NCBI GenBank assembly: GCA_036898135.1
Contig: CM072527.1
Span: 28,384,055 to 28,448,054, forward strand
Source of the DNA: Oncomelania hupensis
Lineage: Eukaryota; Mollusca; Gastropoda; Littorinimorpha; Pomatiopsidae
Reading direction: 5' to 3'
Length of the DNA stretch: 64,000 nt
Below, one piece after another: positions 11,755-23,245 of this stretch. Under the pieces are notes generated by a model. That model saw only the letters and a list, made by a program, of their open reading frames with translations. It ran no database searches and was not told the origin of the DNA. The translations under genes and the position numbers were made by a program. Position 1 is the first letter of the stretch, and each line of letters starts with the position of its first letter.

Positions 11755-13115
11755 GGCATCCGAGTCTTCCCAGGTGGCTGTTTCTTGGCCTGAGTGCTTC
11801 TGCAACCTCTGCTCTAACGAAACCAGGGACGGTGCTGTTGCCACTGACGATGTAAACTTGTTTTACTACGTGGAAAGAAAGTTTGTTTTGGGTACTGGGT
11901 CTTGTGGGAACACACGTACTACGTCTGGCTGTTTGTTCAGCTCCCGCTTTTCCTTTATTTGAGGCAGGTGGGAGGGTAGCGAGTGTTGATGTGAAGGAGA
12001 CCGTGCTTGTATTTAGTACTATACAATGTGGTTGGCTTTGCTGGCCTTATTACTCCGCGATTGAAGTGAGGGCCATGTAGCATGGCATCAACATTGGTCT
12101 GTTGCGATTGAAGTGAGGGCCATGTAGCATGGCATCAACATTGGTCTGTTGCGATTGAAGTGAGGGCCATGTAGCATGGCATCAACATTGGTCTGTTGCG
12201 ATTGAAGTGAGGGCCATGTAGCATGGCATCAACATTGGTCTGTTGCGATTGAAGTGAGGGCCATGTAGCATGGCATCAACATTGGTCTGTTGCGATTGAA
12301 GTGAAGGGCATGTAGCATGGCATCAACATTGGTCTGTTGCGATTGAAGTGAGGGCCATGTAGCATGGCATCAACATTGGTCTGTTGCGATTGAAGTGAGG
12401 GGCATGTAGCATGGCATCAACATTGGTCTGTTGCGATTGAAGTGAGGGCCATGTAGCATGGCATCAACATTGGTCTGTTGCGATTGAAGTGAGGGCCATG
12501 TAGCATGGCATCAACATTGGTCTGTTGCGATTGAAGTGAGGGCCATGTAGCATGGCATCAACATTGGTCTGTTGCGATTGAAGTGAGGGCCATGTAGCAT
12601 GGCATCAACATTGGTCTGTTGCGATTGAAGTGAGGGCCATGTAGCATGGCATCAACATTGGTCTGTTGCGATTGAAGTGAGGGCCACGTAGCATGGCATC
12701 AACATTGGTCTGTTGCGATTGAAGTGAGGGCCATGTAGCATGGCATCAACATTGGGCTATTTGTAGTTCTGCGTGGTCCATCTTGCTGCTCTTCTCTGTA
12801 CTTTCTGGAAGGAGTCGTCGCAGGTTGTTGTGATGGGGTCTCATACAAGGCTGGCGTACTCTAGCACTGATCTGACCATAGTTTTATCGCGGACGCTTTG
12901 CTTTCCTACTGCTGCAGACAGTAAGGTTCCTCCTGAGGAAGATTGCCGTTCTGTTTGCTTTGCTGGTAACGTTATTGATGTGAGTGTCCCACTTCAGGTC
13001 GCTGGAGATGGTTACGCACAGATACTTTGCTGATTTGACGCTCTGGAGAGCGTGACCATTAAGAATGTAGTTTCTTTCGAGGATGGTTCTCTGTCTGTTG
13101 TTGTCGTTGCTGTTG
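11755..13115 (-). pseudogene. Decayed CR1/Jockey-like reverse transcriptase C-terminus
   Basis: Reading the minus strand from about 13115 gives a passage with SVKSAKYLCVTISSDLKWD and then INNVTSKANRTAIFLRRN, which fits the region just after the RT palm in CR1/Jockey-type LINE proteins. A frameshift and stop follow. The next frame gives MVRSVLEYASLV, a stop, then SFQKVQRRAARWTTQNY, the usual LINE ending after the RT. Past the embedded 47-bp array the reading resumes weakly (FFPR; SSVATAPSLVSLEQRL) and stops near 11755. Several stops and frameshifts make it non-functional. The N-terminal RT and the endonuclease are absent. Confidence 0.75.
12059..12757. repeat. 47-bp minisatellite inside the RT relic (~15 copies)
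   Basis: The unit gattgaagtgagggccatgt plus agcatggcatcaacattggt plus ctgttgc repeats at exactly 47 bp (12061 to 12108 and onward). Copies are nearly identical, with rare changes such as gggcat for ggccat. On the minus strand one unit reads NVDAMLHGPHFNR, continuing the RT relic just after RRAARWTTQNY, so the repeat was amplified from the element's own coding DNA. Since 47 is not a multiple of three, the amplification breaks the frame. Confidence 0.9.
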
Positions 13116-13439
13116 TGGTGATTGTTGTTGTCGTCGTTAATATGGAATTCAGACTGAACACTTGTAGAGAGTGGTAGTTTGACCTAAACATGATAATCTG
13201 ATGTGCCTGATTCCATGTAAGCTTCTTACAGCCTGTTTATAGAAGACACGCTGTGGCCTCCCTAATGTCCTGTTGTGTTTTGTCCAAAAAGGCTTAGGAA
13301 CCAAGATTCAGGGTCTGAGAACCTCCAAGAAAAGATTCGTGGAGCTCCACGAATCTTGCAGTTAAGTCAGGCTATAAGCATTCTTCATTGTCCTCCTTAT
13401 TTTCATCGGTATTTCTTAGTGAAATTCCTGCTGTTAAAC

Positions 13440-13441
13440 AT

Positions 13442-13495
<54 letters not shown>

Positions 13496-13522
13496 GAGAG
13501 ACAGACAGACAGACAGACAGAA
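13440..13522. repeat. (GA)n-(G)n-(ACAG)n microsatellite
   Basis: About 40 bp of GA, a run of G, and five ACAG units. Confidence 0.95.
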
Positions 13523-13795
13523 GGGAACTTTTCTTGAACACGTGATTGATTTTTGCCTCCGTCAGTCGGCAGCAGGTTGCTGCCCTAATCTATGCACTTG
13601 ACCTCCGCCATCTCACGTGAAGCCAATCGGCGACGTGATAGCGACAAGACCCACCCTTGGGCGAGGCAACAGTTGTTAAGATGGTTTGTCGCCTGTTTGG
13701 ATCCAACGACCTTAATTGAATGACAATGCATCTAATAATTCTGCAGTGTGAATGTAATTCTGTACTTCCTTTTTGACAATAGTTGGTATCCAACA

Positions 13796-14245
13796 GTTAA
13801 TATTTAATATGTATTATACAACAGTACATATTTAACATGCTTTATACAACAGCACATATTTAACATGCTTTATAAATTTAACATGCCTTACACAACAGTT
13901 CATGTTTAACATGCATTATACAACAGTACATATTTAACATGCTTTATAAAACAGTTCATATTTAACACGCTTTATAAAACAGTTAATATTTAACACGCTT
14001 TATAAAACAGTTCATATTTAACTTGTTTTATACAACAGTACATATTTAACATGCTTTATTCAACAGTACATATTTAACATGCTTTATAAAACAGTTCATA
14101 TTTAACATGCCTTATACAACAGTACATATTTAACACGCTTTATTCAACAGCTCATATTTAACAAGCATTATGCACCAGTATAAATGTAACATGCAATATA
14201 AAACAGTACAAATTTAACATGCATTGTACAACAGTACACATTTTG
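13796..14245. repeat. 28-bp AT-rich minisatellite
   Basis: About 15 copies of acagtacatatttaacatgc followed by tttataca (tttaacatgc at 13831 and 13859). Copies vary mainly at the acagta/acagtt/acagca position. Confidence 0.9.
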
Positions 14246-14415
14246 TATGGCAGTGAAGTTTGGGGTTTTGGAAATGTAATTATGTGTGACAAATTAAATC
14301 CTAAATTCCTTAAGCTTTTGTAAAATTTTAAACCTAGCACACCACTTTGTATGATTTTTGGCGAAGTCGCTCAATTCCCTGTGTCATCATATGTCAAATG
14401 TAGACTAGCTTTTTG

Positions 14416-15199
14416 TCCTATCCTATCCCGTAACTCGAAGGTAGTAGAGACACCACAGATGATAGTTTAACCAGCATACTCCATCTTTCTCTGTCCTCAG
14501 CAACCCTCATGGCTTCGTTCAGTGTCAAGGCAGTCTATTCTCGAATTTGGTCCTCCCTCCTCTTTTCGGTCTCCCTCTTCTTCTGCCTCCTTGCACCGTG
14601 CCTTGCAGGACGGTCTTTGCTAGGCCTGATGCTCTGGTGATGTGATCATACCATCGGAGTTTCGGTTTCTGCACCACTGTGAGCATGTCATCGTGTTGTC
14701 CACTGGCTTGTGTGATGGTCTGTCGGACTTCGTTGTTGAAGCATCCAAAAGTTCAGGTGTGATCCACCGTTTCTGCTCTGAGCGGTTCTTGCCAAGGATC
14801 TCAGTGGCGGCATCTGTCACAGCTGAGTTGAAGATGGTGGTCATAGTGCTGACATCTGCTTCACCAGGTCCCAAAATGAGCAGTGGTGCAAATTTCCCTC
14901 CAAATGTGGCTTGAAATATTTCTGCCACCTCCGGGTCTTGCAGTTTGTCCAGGTCGAACTTCAATCTAGTGCAATTTGCAGTGTTTACTCTCTTCAAGTG
15001 GAGCCGGAAGGACATCATCACGAGATCGTGGTCACTTCCGATGTCTGCTCCTGGAAAAGTGCGTGTTGATGCTTGATCTGAAGCGTGTCTTGACCATGAT
15101 CTAGTCCATCTGGTTACGATGCTCCCCGCCGGGGCTGTGCCATTTCCATCGTCTGGATTTTTTGTGGAGACCAAGCGTGTTTGCCAGTATCAACTAGTT
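14416..15199 (-). mobile_element. RTE copy A, 3' part, internally deleted
   Basis: Minus-strand remnant of the same RTE family as the copy at 60174-63491. From 15193 down to about 14740 it encodes the end of the endonuclease and the linker (TFPGADIGSDHDLVMMSF; then KFDLDKLQDPEVAEIFQA). At about 14740 it jumps to the last ~200 codons, omitting the whole reverse transcriptase (about 1.6 kb relative to the full copy). It ends at 14416 with the family's tatcctatcccgtaactcg terminus. The upstream half of the endonuclease continues at 16710 beyond an insertion. Confidence 0.9.
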
Positions 15200-16703
15200 T
15201 GTGTGTGAGTGTGTGTTTTTTTTATATTTTTTTTAAAATAAATTCTTTTATTTAACTTCTCTTCACTTCCTGGGTGATATTAGACCAAAACACTTTCTCT
15301 CGTACAGACAAACAAACACAAAGGTCCATAGACAATAAAATAAATAAATAAAATGTTACAATTTGTTGATCAGAGATTCACTAATAGCCGTAGCAACGTC
15401 AACTATTACATGATGATGTAATGTATAATCTAACGGTTTGTCGTTGTCAATTACGTTGTTGCACGGTGGCCTAATGGTAGAGCTTGCGGATCTGAAGGTC
15501 CCTGGTTCGAGCCCAGGCCGGGGCATTGTGTTGTGTCCTTGGGAAAGACACTTTACTCCCGTATCCTACTCACTGTGTCGCATACATTACATCATAACGG
15601 ACTTTAAAGATCCTGAGGCTCATGTCCTAGACGGGTGAGTGCCGGTGACAAAAACACACCCAGCATGCACCTAGGTCCTTCTCCCCATCCCTGGCTGCCC
15701 AGGATTGTGCTCAGTTGTCTGGAGCGTTAGTACGATGCGCGCAAAGGCTGCAAGTTGGCGCCTCGGGCGGCTTGAGTTAGATCCTGTATCGACCAGCGCC
15801 TTGAGTCTTGTCAAGTACGGCGCGAGATACGTGCGCAATAAAAATCCTCAATAATAAATAATAATACAGTAATACATCACTATATGTTTTTCTTTGTATA
15901 TGTTAGGCAACACAGGACATTGTCGTACAATTTGTTCCACAGATAATCTTTGCGAGCAAACACACAAAATATTCTTAGAAAACTTGGTATTCCACGAATT
16001 CACCCTCAGTTTGTGAATAATCCTACTTATGTGTCTTGAACAAAGAAAGTCTGGAGCTCTATAACTTTAATTTGAAATAAAAATAAGAACGATTCTTACA
16101 ATGCCATTTTTGCAATGAATGAAGAACAGCTTTGGAATCTACACGTAATAAAATTTGAAAAAACGTAAGAGGGTAATCAGAAATAAATTGCAATGCTTTT
16201 AGTATGGCAAACAACTCTGCTGTAAATATTGAGACATTTTTACCAATATAAAAAGATTTATCAAATTTTAAATCAGGTATAACAATACCAGCATCAGCTT
16301 CAGACGAATCTAAAACAGATTCAACTGTATATATTTTTAAGTGATTTCTATATGTAGTAGATAAATCTCCCTAACTTCACTCACCAACTGTTTGATATTT
16401 TCAGATTTTCTTGTTGAAGTAAAATCAATATCAAAGTTTGCACCTAAGTGCTCCCAAGAAGGAATTGTAGGAATTAATGGAGGCGTTTTAATACCATTTA
16501 GATAGATGTGACATGCTTGAAAAATATCACTAACATAATTACTAATTGGTATAAGGTATGGAATTTCACTTGCTTTACTTGGGTAATCCAAATTACAGTC
16601 TTTTATAATTTCTTCTCTATTTGAGTTAGACACTGACAAACTTCTAATAACATACTCGGAAACATTTAGTTTTAGTTGTTCTAAAAAAATAAAAAAAAAA
16701 CAG
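15200..16703 (-). mobile_element. 5'-truncated I/Nimb-like LINE inserted in RTE copy A
   Basis: The segment is flanked by ctagtt on both sides (15194-15199 and 16704-16709). The flanks join into uninterrupted RTE sequence, so this is an insertion with a 6-bp target duplication. On the minus strand 16703 to about 16337 reads as a LINE C-terminal region (PPLIPTIPSWEHLGANFDI). An RNase H domain follows in broken frames: IPDLKFDKSFYIGKNVSIF, then FTAELFAIL and DSKAVLHSLQ; the usual TDGS aspartate motif reads TVES. It ends at 15200 with an A-rich/CA tail as expected of target-primed insertion. Many stops are present. A SINE lies inside it. Confidence 0.75.
15461..15873 (+). mobile_element. tRNA-derived SINE
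   Basis: The head contains a box A (tggcctaatgg, 15467-15477) and a box B (ggttcgagccc, 15504-15514). The TpsiC arm has a perfect 5-bp stem (cctgg/ccagg). A body of about 330 bp follows, with cagcatgcacctaggtcctt, tgcccaggattgtgctcag and gttagatcctgtatcgacca, and the element ends in an aataataaataat tail. It sits within the LINE fragment at 15200-16703. RNA polymerase III transcription from the internal boxes would be expected if it were active. A related body occurs at 24150-24345. Confidence 0.8.
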
Positions 16704-16709
16704 CTAGTT

Positions 16710-17232
16710 GTATCTGGCAAACTCCAAGAGTCTCAGACCCCTGTCATTTGTCTCGTCGTTGCAGAAGGGTCCACATGTGTCTCACCAGTTGTGGTGCTCA
16801 TCTTGGCCAACCTTGGCATTCAAGTCACCTTGCACTATGACTATGTCCTTCTTCAGCACTTGGTCAAGGAAAGCCTGTAGATATTCATAGAAATCCTTCA
16901 CTTCGCTGTCGTCATAGTCTGATGTTGGGGCATAGGCCTGGATGGTGGTGATGTTGAAAGGGGCTGCTCTCAGACGGATGGTAATGAGTCTACTGGAGAT
17001 TGGGCGGTAACCCATGACTGTGGCTAGAATATGTTTCTGTGGACCAAGACTCCAACGCCGTGTTCGTGCCTGTTTTTTCTCCCGCTGAAATAAAGCTTGT
17101 GGCATGTTTCAGTCGTTGTTTCACCTAGGCCTTTCCACCGCAGTTCGCTGATGCCTAAAATGTTCCGTCGGTAGTGGTCCAGCTCGTGGTCCAGTTCTTC
17201 TAATTTTCCATCCGCAGTTAGGGTCCTGACAG
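16710..17232 (-). mobile_element. RTE copy A, endonuclease N-terminal part
   Basis: It continues RTE copy A beyond the insertion. The minus strand reads VRTLTADGKLEELDHELDHY, ILGISELRWKGLGETTTE, HGVGVLVHRN, then QAYAPTSDYDDSEVKDFYEY and IVIVQGDLNAKVGQDEHHNW. These are AP-endonuclease-like motifs of RTE elements: the SELRWKG glutamate and the GDxN motif, intact here. A frameshift lies near 17030-17050. The copy is 5'-truncated at about 17232, just before VRTLT. Confidence 0.9.
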
Positions 17233-17559
17233 AGAGAGATAATAGCTTTTGGTACAAACTCTGTAATGGATTCTTTTAAACGATTTACATAAAATCTCAG
17301 TGCTTATGTTGTGTCTATGCCAGGTTATTTATAATGATACTCAGTACAAATCGCCATGGCTGGAAAAAGAGAAGAAAAAAAAGTCGGTTTATTGATATTA
17401 TTTTGTTAATGTTCAAATAGTATGATTGAACTGAATAATTTGTTTTTGTATATTTATATTAGTCTCTCACTTTTATGAGGTGTGCGTTTGTGCATGTCAT
17501 AATTGCTATATTGTTGGTATTGATGACAGTTTATTATCCTTTTCTATCGGGAAATTCTG
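17233..17559. other. No recognised feature
   Basis: AT-rich spacer between RTE copy A and a SINE-like repeat, without coding signal. Confidence 0.5.
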
Positions 17560-17815
17560 GGCCGCCTTCCCTGGGCCCGTGGCGCGCCCAAACCCAACAT
17601 TATTTGTGATTTTGAAATTTTGCTGGGGGAGCAAACCGGAGTACCCGGAGAAAACCCCCGAGACGTTGCCCGAGTCGAAAGTAAATAATATTCGGAGAAA
17701 CATAACGCCTAGATGCCGGATCGAACCCACACCTGTCAGGCGCCATTGGTTTCTGGCCTGTGGGCAAGGCAAGTTAGTCCCGCCTTAGCCCACTTGGCTA
17801 CAACGCTCGTGTACA
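17560..17815 (-). mobile_element. tRNA-Ser/Leu-like SINE fragment
   Basis: Read on the minus strand, a tRNA-like head starts near 17815 with box A tagccaagtgg, has a long variable region like a class II tRNA, and a box B ggttcgatcc (complement of 17718-17727). The body then contains cgggggttttctccgggtac and tccggtttg, a motif I associate with several metazoan SINE bodies. A related head occurs at 42566-42668. It is not a functional tRNA gene: the arms do not close cleanly. Confidence 0.6.
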
Positions 17816-17894
17816 TATTGTTTTAAATGCATGGAATGATGTGAACACAGCTTTTTGATCTTGCTTTTTATTTTACACTATGTTTGTCCGACCT

Positions 17895-17998
17895 TCTATT
17901 GGGGGTGCCTGGGGTTTCTGTATAAATAGTATTCTCACTTTCTGAAAATGTAGTGCTTTAAATTCCCACAGTCGCTGTACTGTGTATGAGGTCTGTAC
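17895..17998 (+). mobile_element. R600 copy c, fragment
   Basis: R600 start (gggggtgcctggggtttctg, tataaatagtattctcac, tgctttaaattcccac) with an internal deletion down to tgtgtatgaggtctgt. It abuts the 3' terminus of RTE copy B. Confidence 0.8.
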
Positions 17999-19142
17999 TA
18001 TCCTATCCCGTAACTCGAAAGTCGTTGGGGCACCACTTATGATCGTTTAACCAGCGCACTCCATCTTTCTCTGTCCTCAGCAACGCTCATGGCTTCGCTT
18101 AGCAGTGTCAAGCTAGTCAATTCTCGAATATTGTCCTACCACTTCTTTTTTGTCTCTCCTCTTCTTCTGCCTCCTTTCACCTTGCAAGGCCTTGTGGTCT
18201 GGTGATGTGGCCATACCGTCGGAGTTTCCGCTTCTTCACTCCTGTGAGCATGTCATCGTGTTGTCCAATGGCTTGTGTGATGGTCTATCGGACTTCGTCG
18301 CTGGTGATGTGCTGAGTATAGGAAATGCCCAGAAGTCTTCTGTAGCACCTCATCTCCATGCTTTGTATTCTTCGTTGTAGGTCTGCTGTGAGGGTTCATG
18401 TTTCGCAAGCGTAAAGGAATATGGAGATGACAAGGGAGAGCAGCAGCCCCTTACATTGGAATGTAGACTGATGGTCCTGTCTTTCCAAATGGGCTTCAAC
18501 CTTGTCAGGGCAGCAGTTGTTTGTGCGATCCTGGGAGGACTTCCCATCGGGACCCATTGTCTGATACAATGGCTCCAAGCTATGCACTGTGTTGAGGGAT
18601 TGGCCTTGGACTTTGATGTCCGTGTTTATGCCATTGGTGTTTTTGGTCATTATTTTGGTCTTCTCTGCACTTATTTCCATTCCAAATGCTCTGGATTTGG
18701 TGTCAAGCTTCTGTACCAGCTGTTCAAGTTCTTGTTCCTCTCCAGCCAATCCATCAATGTCATCCGCAAAACGGAGGTTGGAAATTGCTCTACCCCCTAT
18801 GCTGACTGTGCCTTCGTGATCTGCAATGGCATCTGACATGATGCGCTCTAGGAAGATGTTGAAGAATGTTGGAGAGAGTAGGCATCCTTAGCGAACGCCG
18901 ATTGTTGTTATGAACAAGTTCCCGATGGCGTTGTTGTGGAGGGTTGTACTGGTAGCCTTGTCATACAGGCTTTTGATGACTTCAATAATGTTAGGGCTGA
19001 TATTTTACACTCTCGTGGTTGCCCACAGAGCTGCATGCCAGACTCGGTCAAACGCTTTCTTGAAGTCTACAAACACATGATATAGATATTGTTGGTGCTA
19101 TAGGTATGTCTCACAGATTATTCTTGAGGTTTAAAATCTGGT
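17999..19142 (-). mobile_element. RTE copy B, 5'-truncated
   Basis: Minus-strand 3' part of the RTE family. From 19142 it reads the RT core near the VFIDFKKAFDRVWHAALW segment, the FADDIDGLAGEEQELEQL catalytic box (with GGRAISNLRFADD intact), FGMEISAEKTKIM and IKVQGQSLNTVHS. A frameshift follows at about 18580, then the C-terminus and the tatcctatcccgtaactcg end at 17999. Besides frameshifts, a gap near 18190 removes part of the ALQGTVQGG-region codons. The endonuclease is missing. Confidence 0.9.
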
Positions 19143-20032
19143 TGCTATAATAATTATTATACCGGATGGTATAGATGCAGTGTATTAATAGTAGTAGTGG
19201 ATGTACTCAGTGTAGCAGTACAGATGAGTTGAAATAATAAACATTGGCATCATAATCTGAACAGCATGTATTATACTAGGGTTGTACATGTACATACTGG
19301 ATTTGGACTGTATGCATTATATGATAATACGGATACAAGCAAGCTCTGTATTCTTAAATAAAATCCATTTTTGTTCCATACCTTGGCGGCCTTTCTTTGC
19401 CTTCTGTTGTATCGCCCCTCTTTAGCAGACGCGTGTATGGTTCTCACTATATTATGCGTAAGCCACACCTCCTTTTCAACTCCCGTAGTCTGCCCTTTGA
19501 AAAGACCTCTTGTACTGGCGTTGTTCATGCAAAACGACAGGATAACAGAGGCCACTGATTCATTCAGTCATTCTTTCAGACATTCATTGACGCGGGCGGC
19601 CATTTTTCTTTCAAACGAGCAGTCGGATTGTCAAAGGGAGAAAACCACCCACTCGTGATCGCAGGCGGATCGTGCTTTCTCAGTTCGTCTGTCGTTCGCA
19701 TTGTTGTATATAAAACGACGACTTGCAATCTAATCGTATAGGATTGTGGGATCGAGTGCACTGTGACCCATGTCGTATGAAAACTACGATCGTGCCATGT
19801 AATCGTACTGGATTGTTGGATCGCATTTAGTTTGCATTGTGAAGCGTGTCGTACAATGTAATCGTACAGGATTGTCAAATTGTGTAAAACACCATCGTGC
19901 AGAAATTTTCAGAATCCGTTTTTCGTTTTTATTCAAAGGAATGTCGTATGAAAAAAATCGTACCTAATAGCAGATCATGGGTTATATTAAATTATATCAG
20001 TTCATTCTTACCTAGTTATTTGTGTAGCATTA
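19143..20032. other. Non-coding stretch with imperfect ~90-bp repeats
   Basis: Between 19660 and 19960 the words taatcgtacaggattgt, gtcgtatgaaaa and gatcg recur three times in diverged form. The minus-strand ORF at 19271-19555 has no ATG start and no recognised domain, so no gene is called. Confidence 0.5.
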
Positions 20033-20651
20033 TGTTACATTACATTACATGGTTATTGCTTTAGGACCAGCGGACTCTTCCGAGCCAAATCAGGACCAAA
20101 AAATCAAGACCACAACTTCGCTGAAAAAGGACTCACCCCTGATCCGCATAAAAGATCTGCCGAAACAACCGTAATGGTAACACTGAACGCACTCCACCAG
20201 CCGGTCACTTGACAATAAAGACATCCCACGCAGGGGACGCTGAGGCTATACTCTAATTTATCGAACTCCAGTTTACAAAAACAAAATAGAATACAAACAT
20301 CATTATAAAATATTTCAACAAAACACATACATATAAAATGCCTACGTTGCCAAATAATAACATCATAGGAAGCCCCAGTGACCACCTGGCAGAAAGCGTC
20401 CAATATTCCCAAACTGATCCAACAGACCCCACACACAAATGAGGAGTTTTGTTCCCGATTTTTTTTTCAAGAAAAAAGGTAGGTGACTGGTCTGGCAAAG
20501 AAGAAGATAATATAATAGATTGATAGAACAGAGTAGGAATGAGAAAGAACAAAGAAGACCGACAGCGACAGTGGGAATTTAAAGCACTACATATCCAGAA
20601 AGTGGGGATACTATTTATACTGAAACCCCCGGTACCCCCCACGGGTGGGGG
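20033..20651 (-). mobile_element. R600 copy d (full length)
   Basis: Complete member in the opposite orientation to copy a. It begins with the tail (ttacattacattacatgg), continues ccagcggactcttccgagcc, and ends in tactgaaacccccggtac and cccccacggg. It is the best reference copy for recognising what is missing from the interrupted copies. Confidence 0.85.
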
Positions 20652-20989
20652 TGGAGGGTAGCATTACGTTACGTCATTACAAAGTACATTATCCTGCAAG
20701 TTGATATAAGTGTTCAAAACTGCTCTGATACTTGTTGCTGTGATAATAAATAACATGCGGACACCATAAGTCGCGTCAAGCCAGTCTGTGTTACGTCATT
20801 GTAAATTACATTAATCGGGGTTAACACAATAATACATTGTGCACACACTACTGCACTGATATTGGTGGCAAGTTTTAGTTTTCATGAAAACTGTCTTTTG
20901 ATGTGTGTGTGTGTGTTTGTGTGTGCTCTTATGTATGAGATTAGTTATTAGTTACTTAGTTAAATTCTATAGAAAGTTCTAGCAATTGT

Positions 20990-21745
20990 TTAACAGTCAC
21001 CTTTGGACTGTCAGTACTTTGTCACCGAAAGTTATAATTATAGCAGTAGTTAGAAGTTAGTTACTTGGACAGGTATGTAGCAGTCAGTTATTTTGGACAG
21101 TTATAATTATAGCAGTAGTTTGAAGTTATTTATTTTTGACAGTTATAACTACAGGAGTAGATAGAAATTAGTTATTTTGTAATTATAGCAGTAGTTAGAA
21201 ATTAGTTATTTTGTAATTATTGCAGTAGTTAGACGTTATTTATTTGGACAGTTATAATATAGCATTAGAAGCTAGTTCTTTGGGACAGTTATAATATAGC
21301 ATTAGTTACAAGTTAGTTATTAATATGGACAGTTATAATTATAGCAATAGTTAGAAGTTAGTTATTTGGACAGTTAAAATTTTAGCAGTAGTTAGAAGTT
21401 AGTTTGTTTGGACATTTATAGCAGTCAGTTATTGGACAGGTATATAGAACAGGTATATAGAAGTTAGTTATTTAGGACAGTTAGGCCAAAAAAAAGTCTG
21501 TTTATGGTAACATGGAAAGAAAAAAAATAGGATCCGTAGGTTGTGTTCTTTTTCTTTCTGTCTTTCTTTTTCTAAACCTTTTCCTCCTTGGGTGCGATAT
21601 TTTTTGATTTTTTCATTTTTTGTTCAGACGATCCCAAAAAAATGTTTGGGGTCGGGCCAAAAAATTAAGGTCGGTCGGGATATTGTAAACATACATTTTG
21701 GGGGGTCTCATAGCAGTCAGTTATTTGGACTGCCAGTATTTTTCA
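20990..21745. repeat. ~40-bp AT-rich minisatellite, interrupted
   Basis: About a dozen diverged copies of cagttataattatagcagta followed by gttagaagttagttatttgg. The array is interrupted at 21483-21705 and resumes with atagcagtcagttatttgga before fading at 21745. Confidence 0.8.
21483..21705. mobile_element. Unclassified insertion within the ~40-bp array
   Basis: About 223 bp of unrelated, A/T-homopolymer-rich sequence (ggccaaaaaaaagtctgttt near the left edge, ggtcgggccaaaaaattaag near the right). Minisatellite units on both sides show it is inserted. The words at both edges (ggccaaaaaa) are direct, not inverted, so a MITE is not shown. No coding capacity. Confidence 0.45.
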
Positions 21746-21884
21746 ACTCCAGTTGAAGAAGGACTGCTAAACATCAGTGTTATGTCGCCAGCCTGACTAA
21801 ACCACTGGGCTGGAACCAATAATGACTGTTAATGTATGCGCATATTTAATTACTTTGACCCGGATTTCTGTCGATACGTTCACG

Positions 21885-22031
21885 ATGACTGTGTTACGCT
21901 ACTTGATGATTGTGTGGCAATATATGACGACTGTGGGACGATACATCAAAACTGTGTGACGATACATCATGACTGTGACGATATGTGATGACTTTGTGAC
22001 GGTACGTGCTGACTGTGTGACGGGATATGAT

Positions 22032-22035
<4 letters not shown>
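21885..22035. repeat. Diverged 21-bp array, first block
   Basis: About seven units related to gactgtgtgacgatacatca plus one base. It is the same family as the cleaner array at 23886-24060. Confidence 0.75.
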
Positions 22036-22095
<60 letters not shown>

Positions 22096-22130
22096 CAGAG
22101 ACAGAGACAGAGAGAGTCAGAGAGAGAGGC
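22034..22130. repeat. (GA)n-(GACA)n microsatellite
   Basis: GA dinucleotides pass into gacaga hexamers. Confidence 0.95.
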
Positions 22131-22388
22131 TACTGAAATATGAGTTAGATATTAATTTGTGAGCATGCAACTATTTTTCTTGCAGTAGACTACCACCTTC
22201 ATCTTAGTGAAAATTCTGTAGAACTATTAAAAAAACTACGTTAGCTTAGTTTTTAAATAGTAGAATTTTTTGGTATCCAGAACCTTGAATGAATTTAGGA
22301 GTGAAACACTGTACAATAGGTTTTTGGAAAGCAAAACATCAATCTGTACTGACACAGTGTAAGGGGATGCATTCAACCACTTACCGCT

Positions 22389-22984
<596 letters not shown>

Positions 22985-23062
22985 GTGCTTTAAATTCCCA
23001 CTGTCGCTGTCTTTCTCCTTTGTTCTTTCTCATTCCTACTCTGTTCTATCAATCTACTATAC
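22985..23062 (+). mobile_element. R600 copy e, fragment
   Basis: It carries gtgctttaaattcccactgt through ctgttctatcaatctactat of the R600 family. It is cut at the TA dinucleotide where the mariner-like end begins. Confidence 0.8.
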
Positions 23063-23245
23063 GAGGGCAGTCCGATAAGTACTTAGCCTCACCGCCCGAT
23101 GGCGCCAGTATCGCAAGAGCAATTTACTATCGTGTAGTACATTCTTGTAGACGGCTACTGTCGAAATTTCAGCCGGATCGGACTCGTAATTTTATTTCGA
23201 CCGCGTGTGGAAGCGGGCGTGTCCGCGGATTTTAGATAACGCACC
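23061..23245 (+). mobile_element. Mariner-like terminal fragment
   Basis: It begins at a TA with cgagggcagtccgataagta and then cttagcctcaccgcccgatg, which I recognise as the terminal inverted repeat and subterminal sequence of a mariner/Tc1-type element. The flanking R600 sequence reads tactaTActatc in intact copies, so insertion at TA is consistent. Only the end and leader remain. The transposase and the other terminus are gone, replaced by RTE copy C. Confidence 0.6.

Noticed and set aside
15461..15535. Functional tRNA gene
   Set aside because: Boxes A and B are present, but the acceptor ends do not pair (gcacggt versus ggggca) and a SINE body follows.
19271..19555. 94-codon minus-strand ORF as a host exon
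   Set aside because: It starts at a non-ATG codon, shows no recognised domain and lies among repeats.
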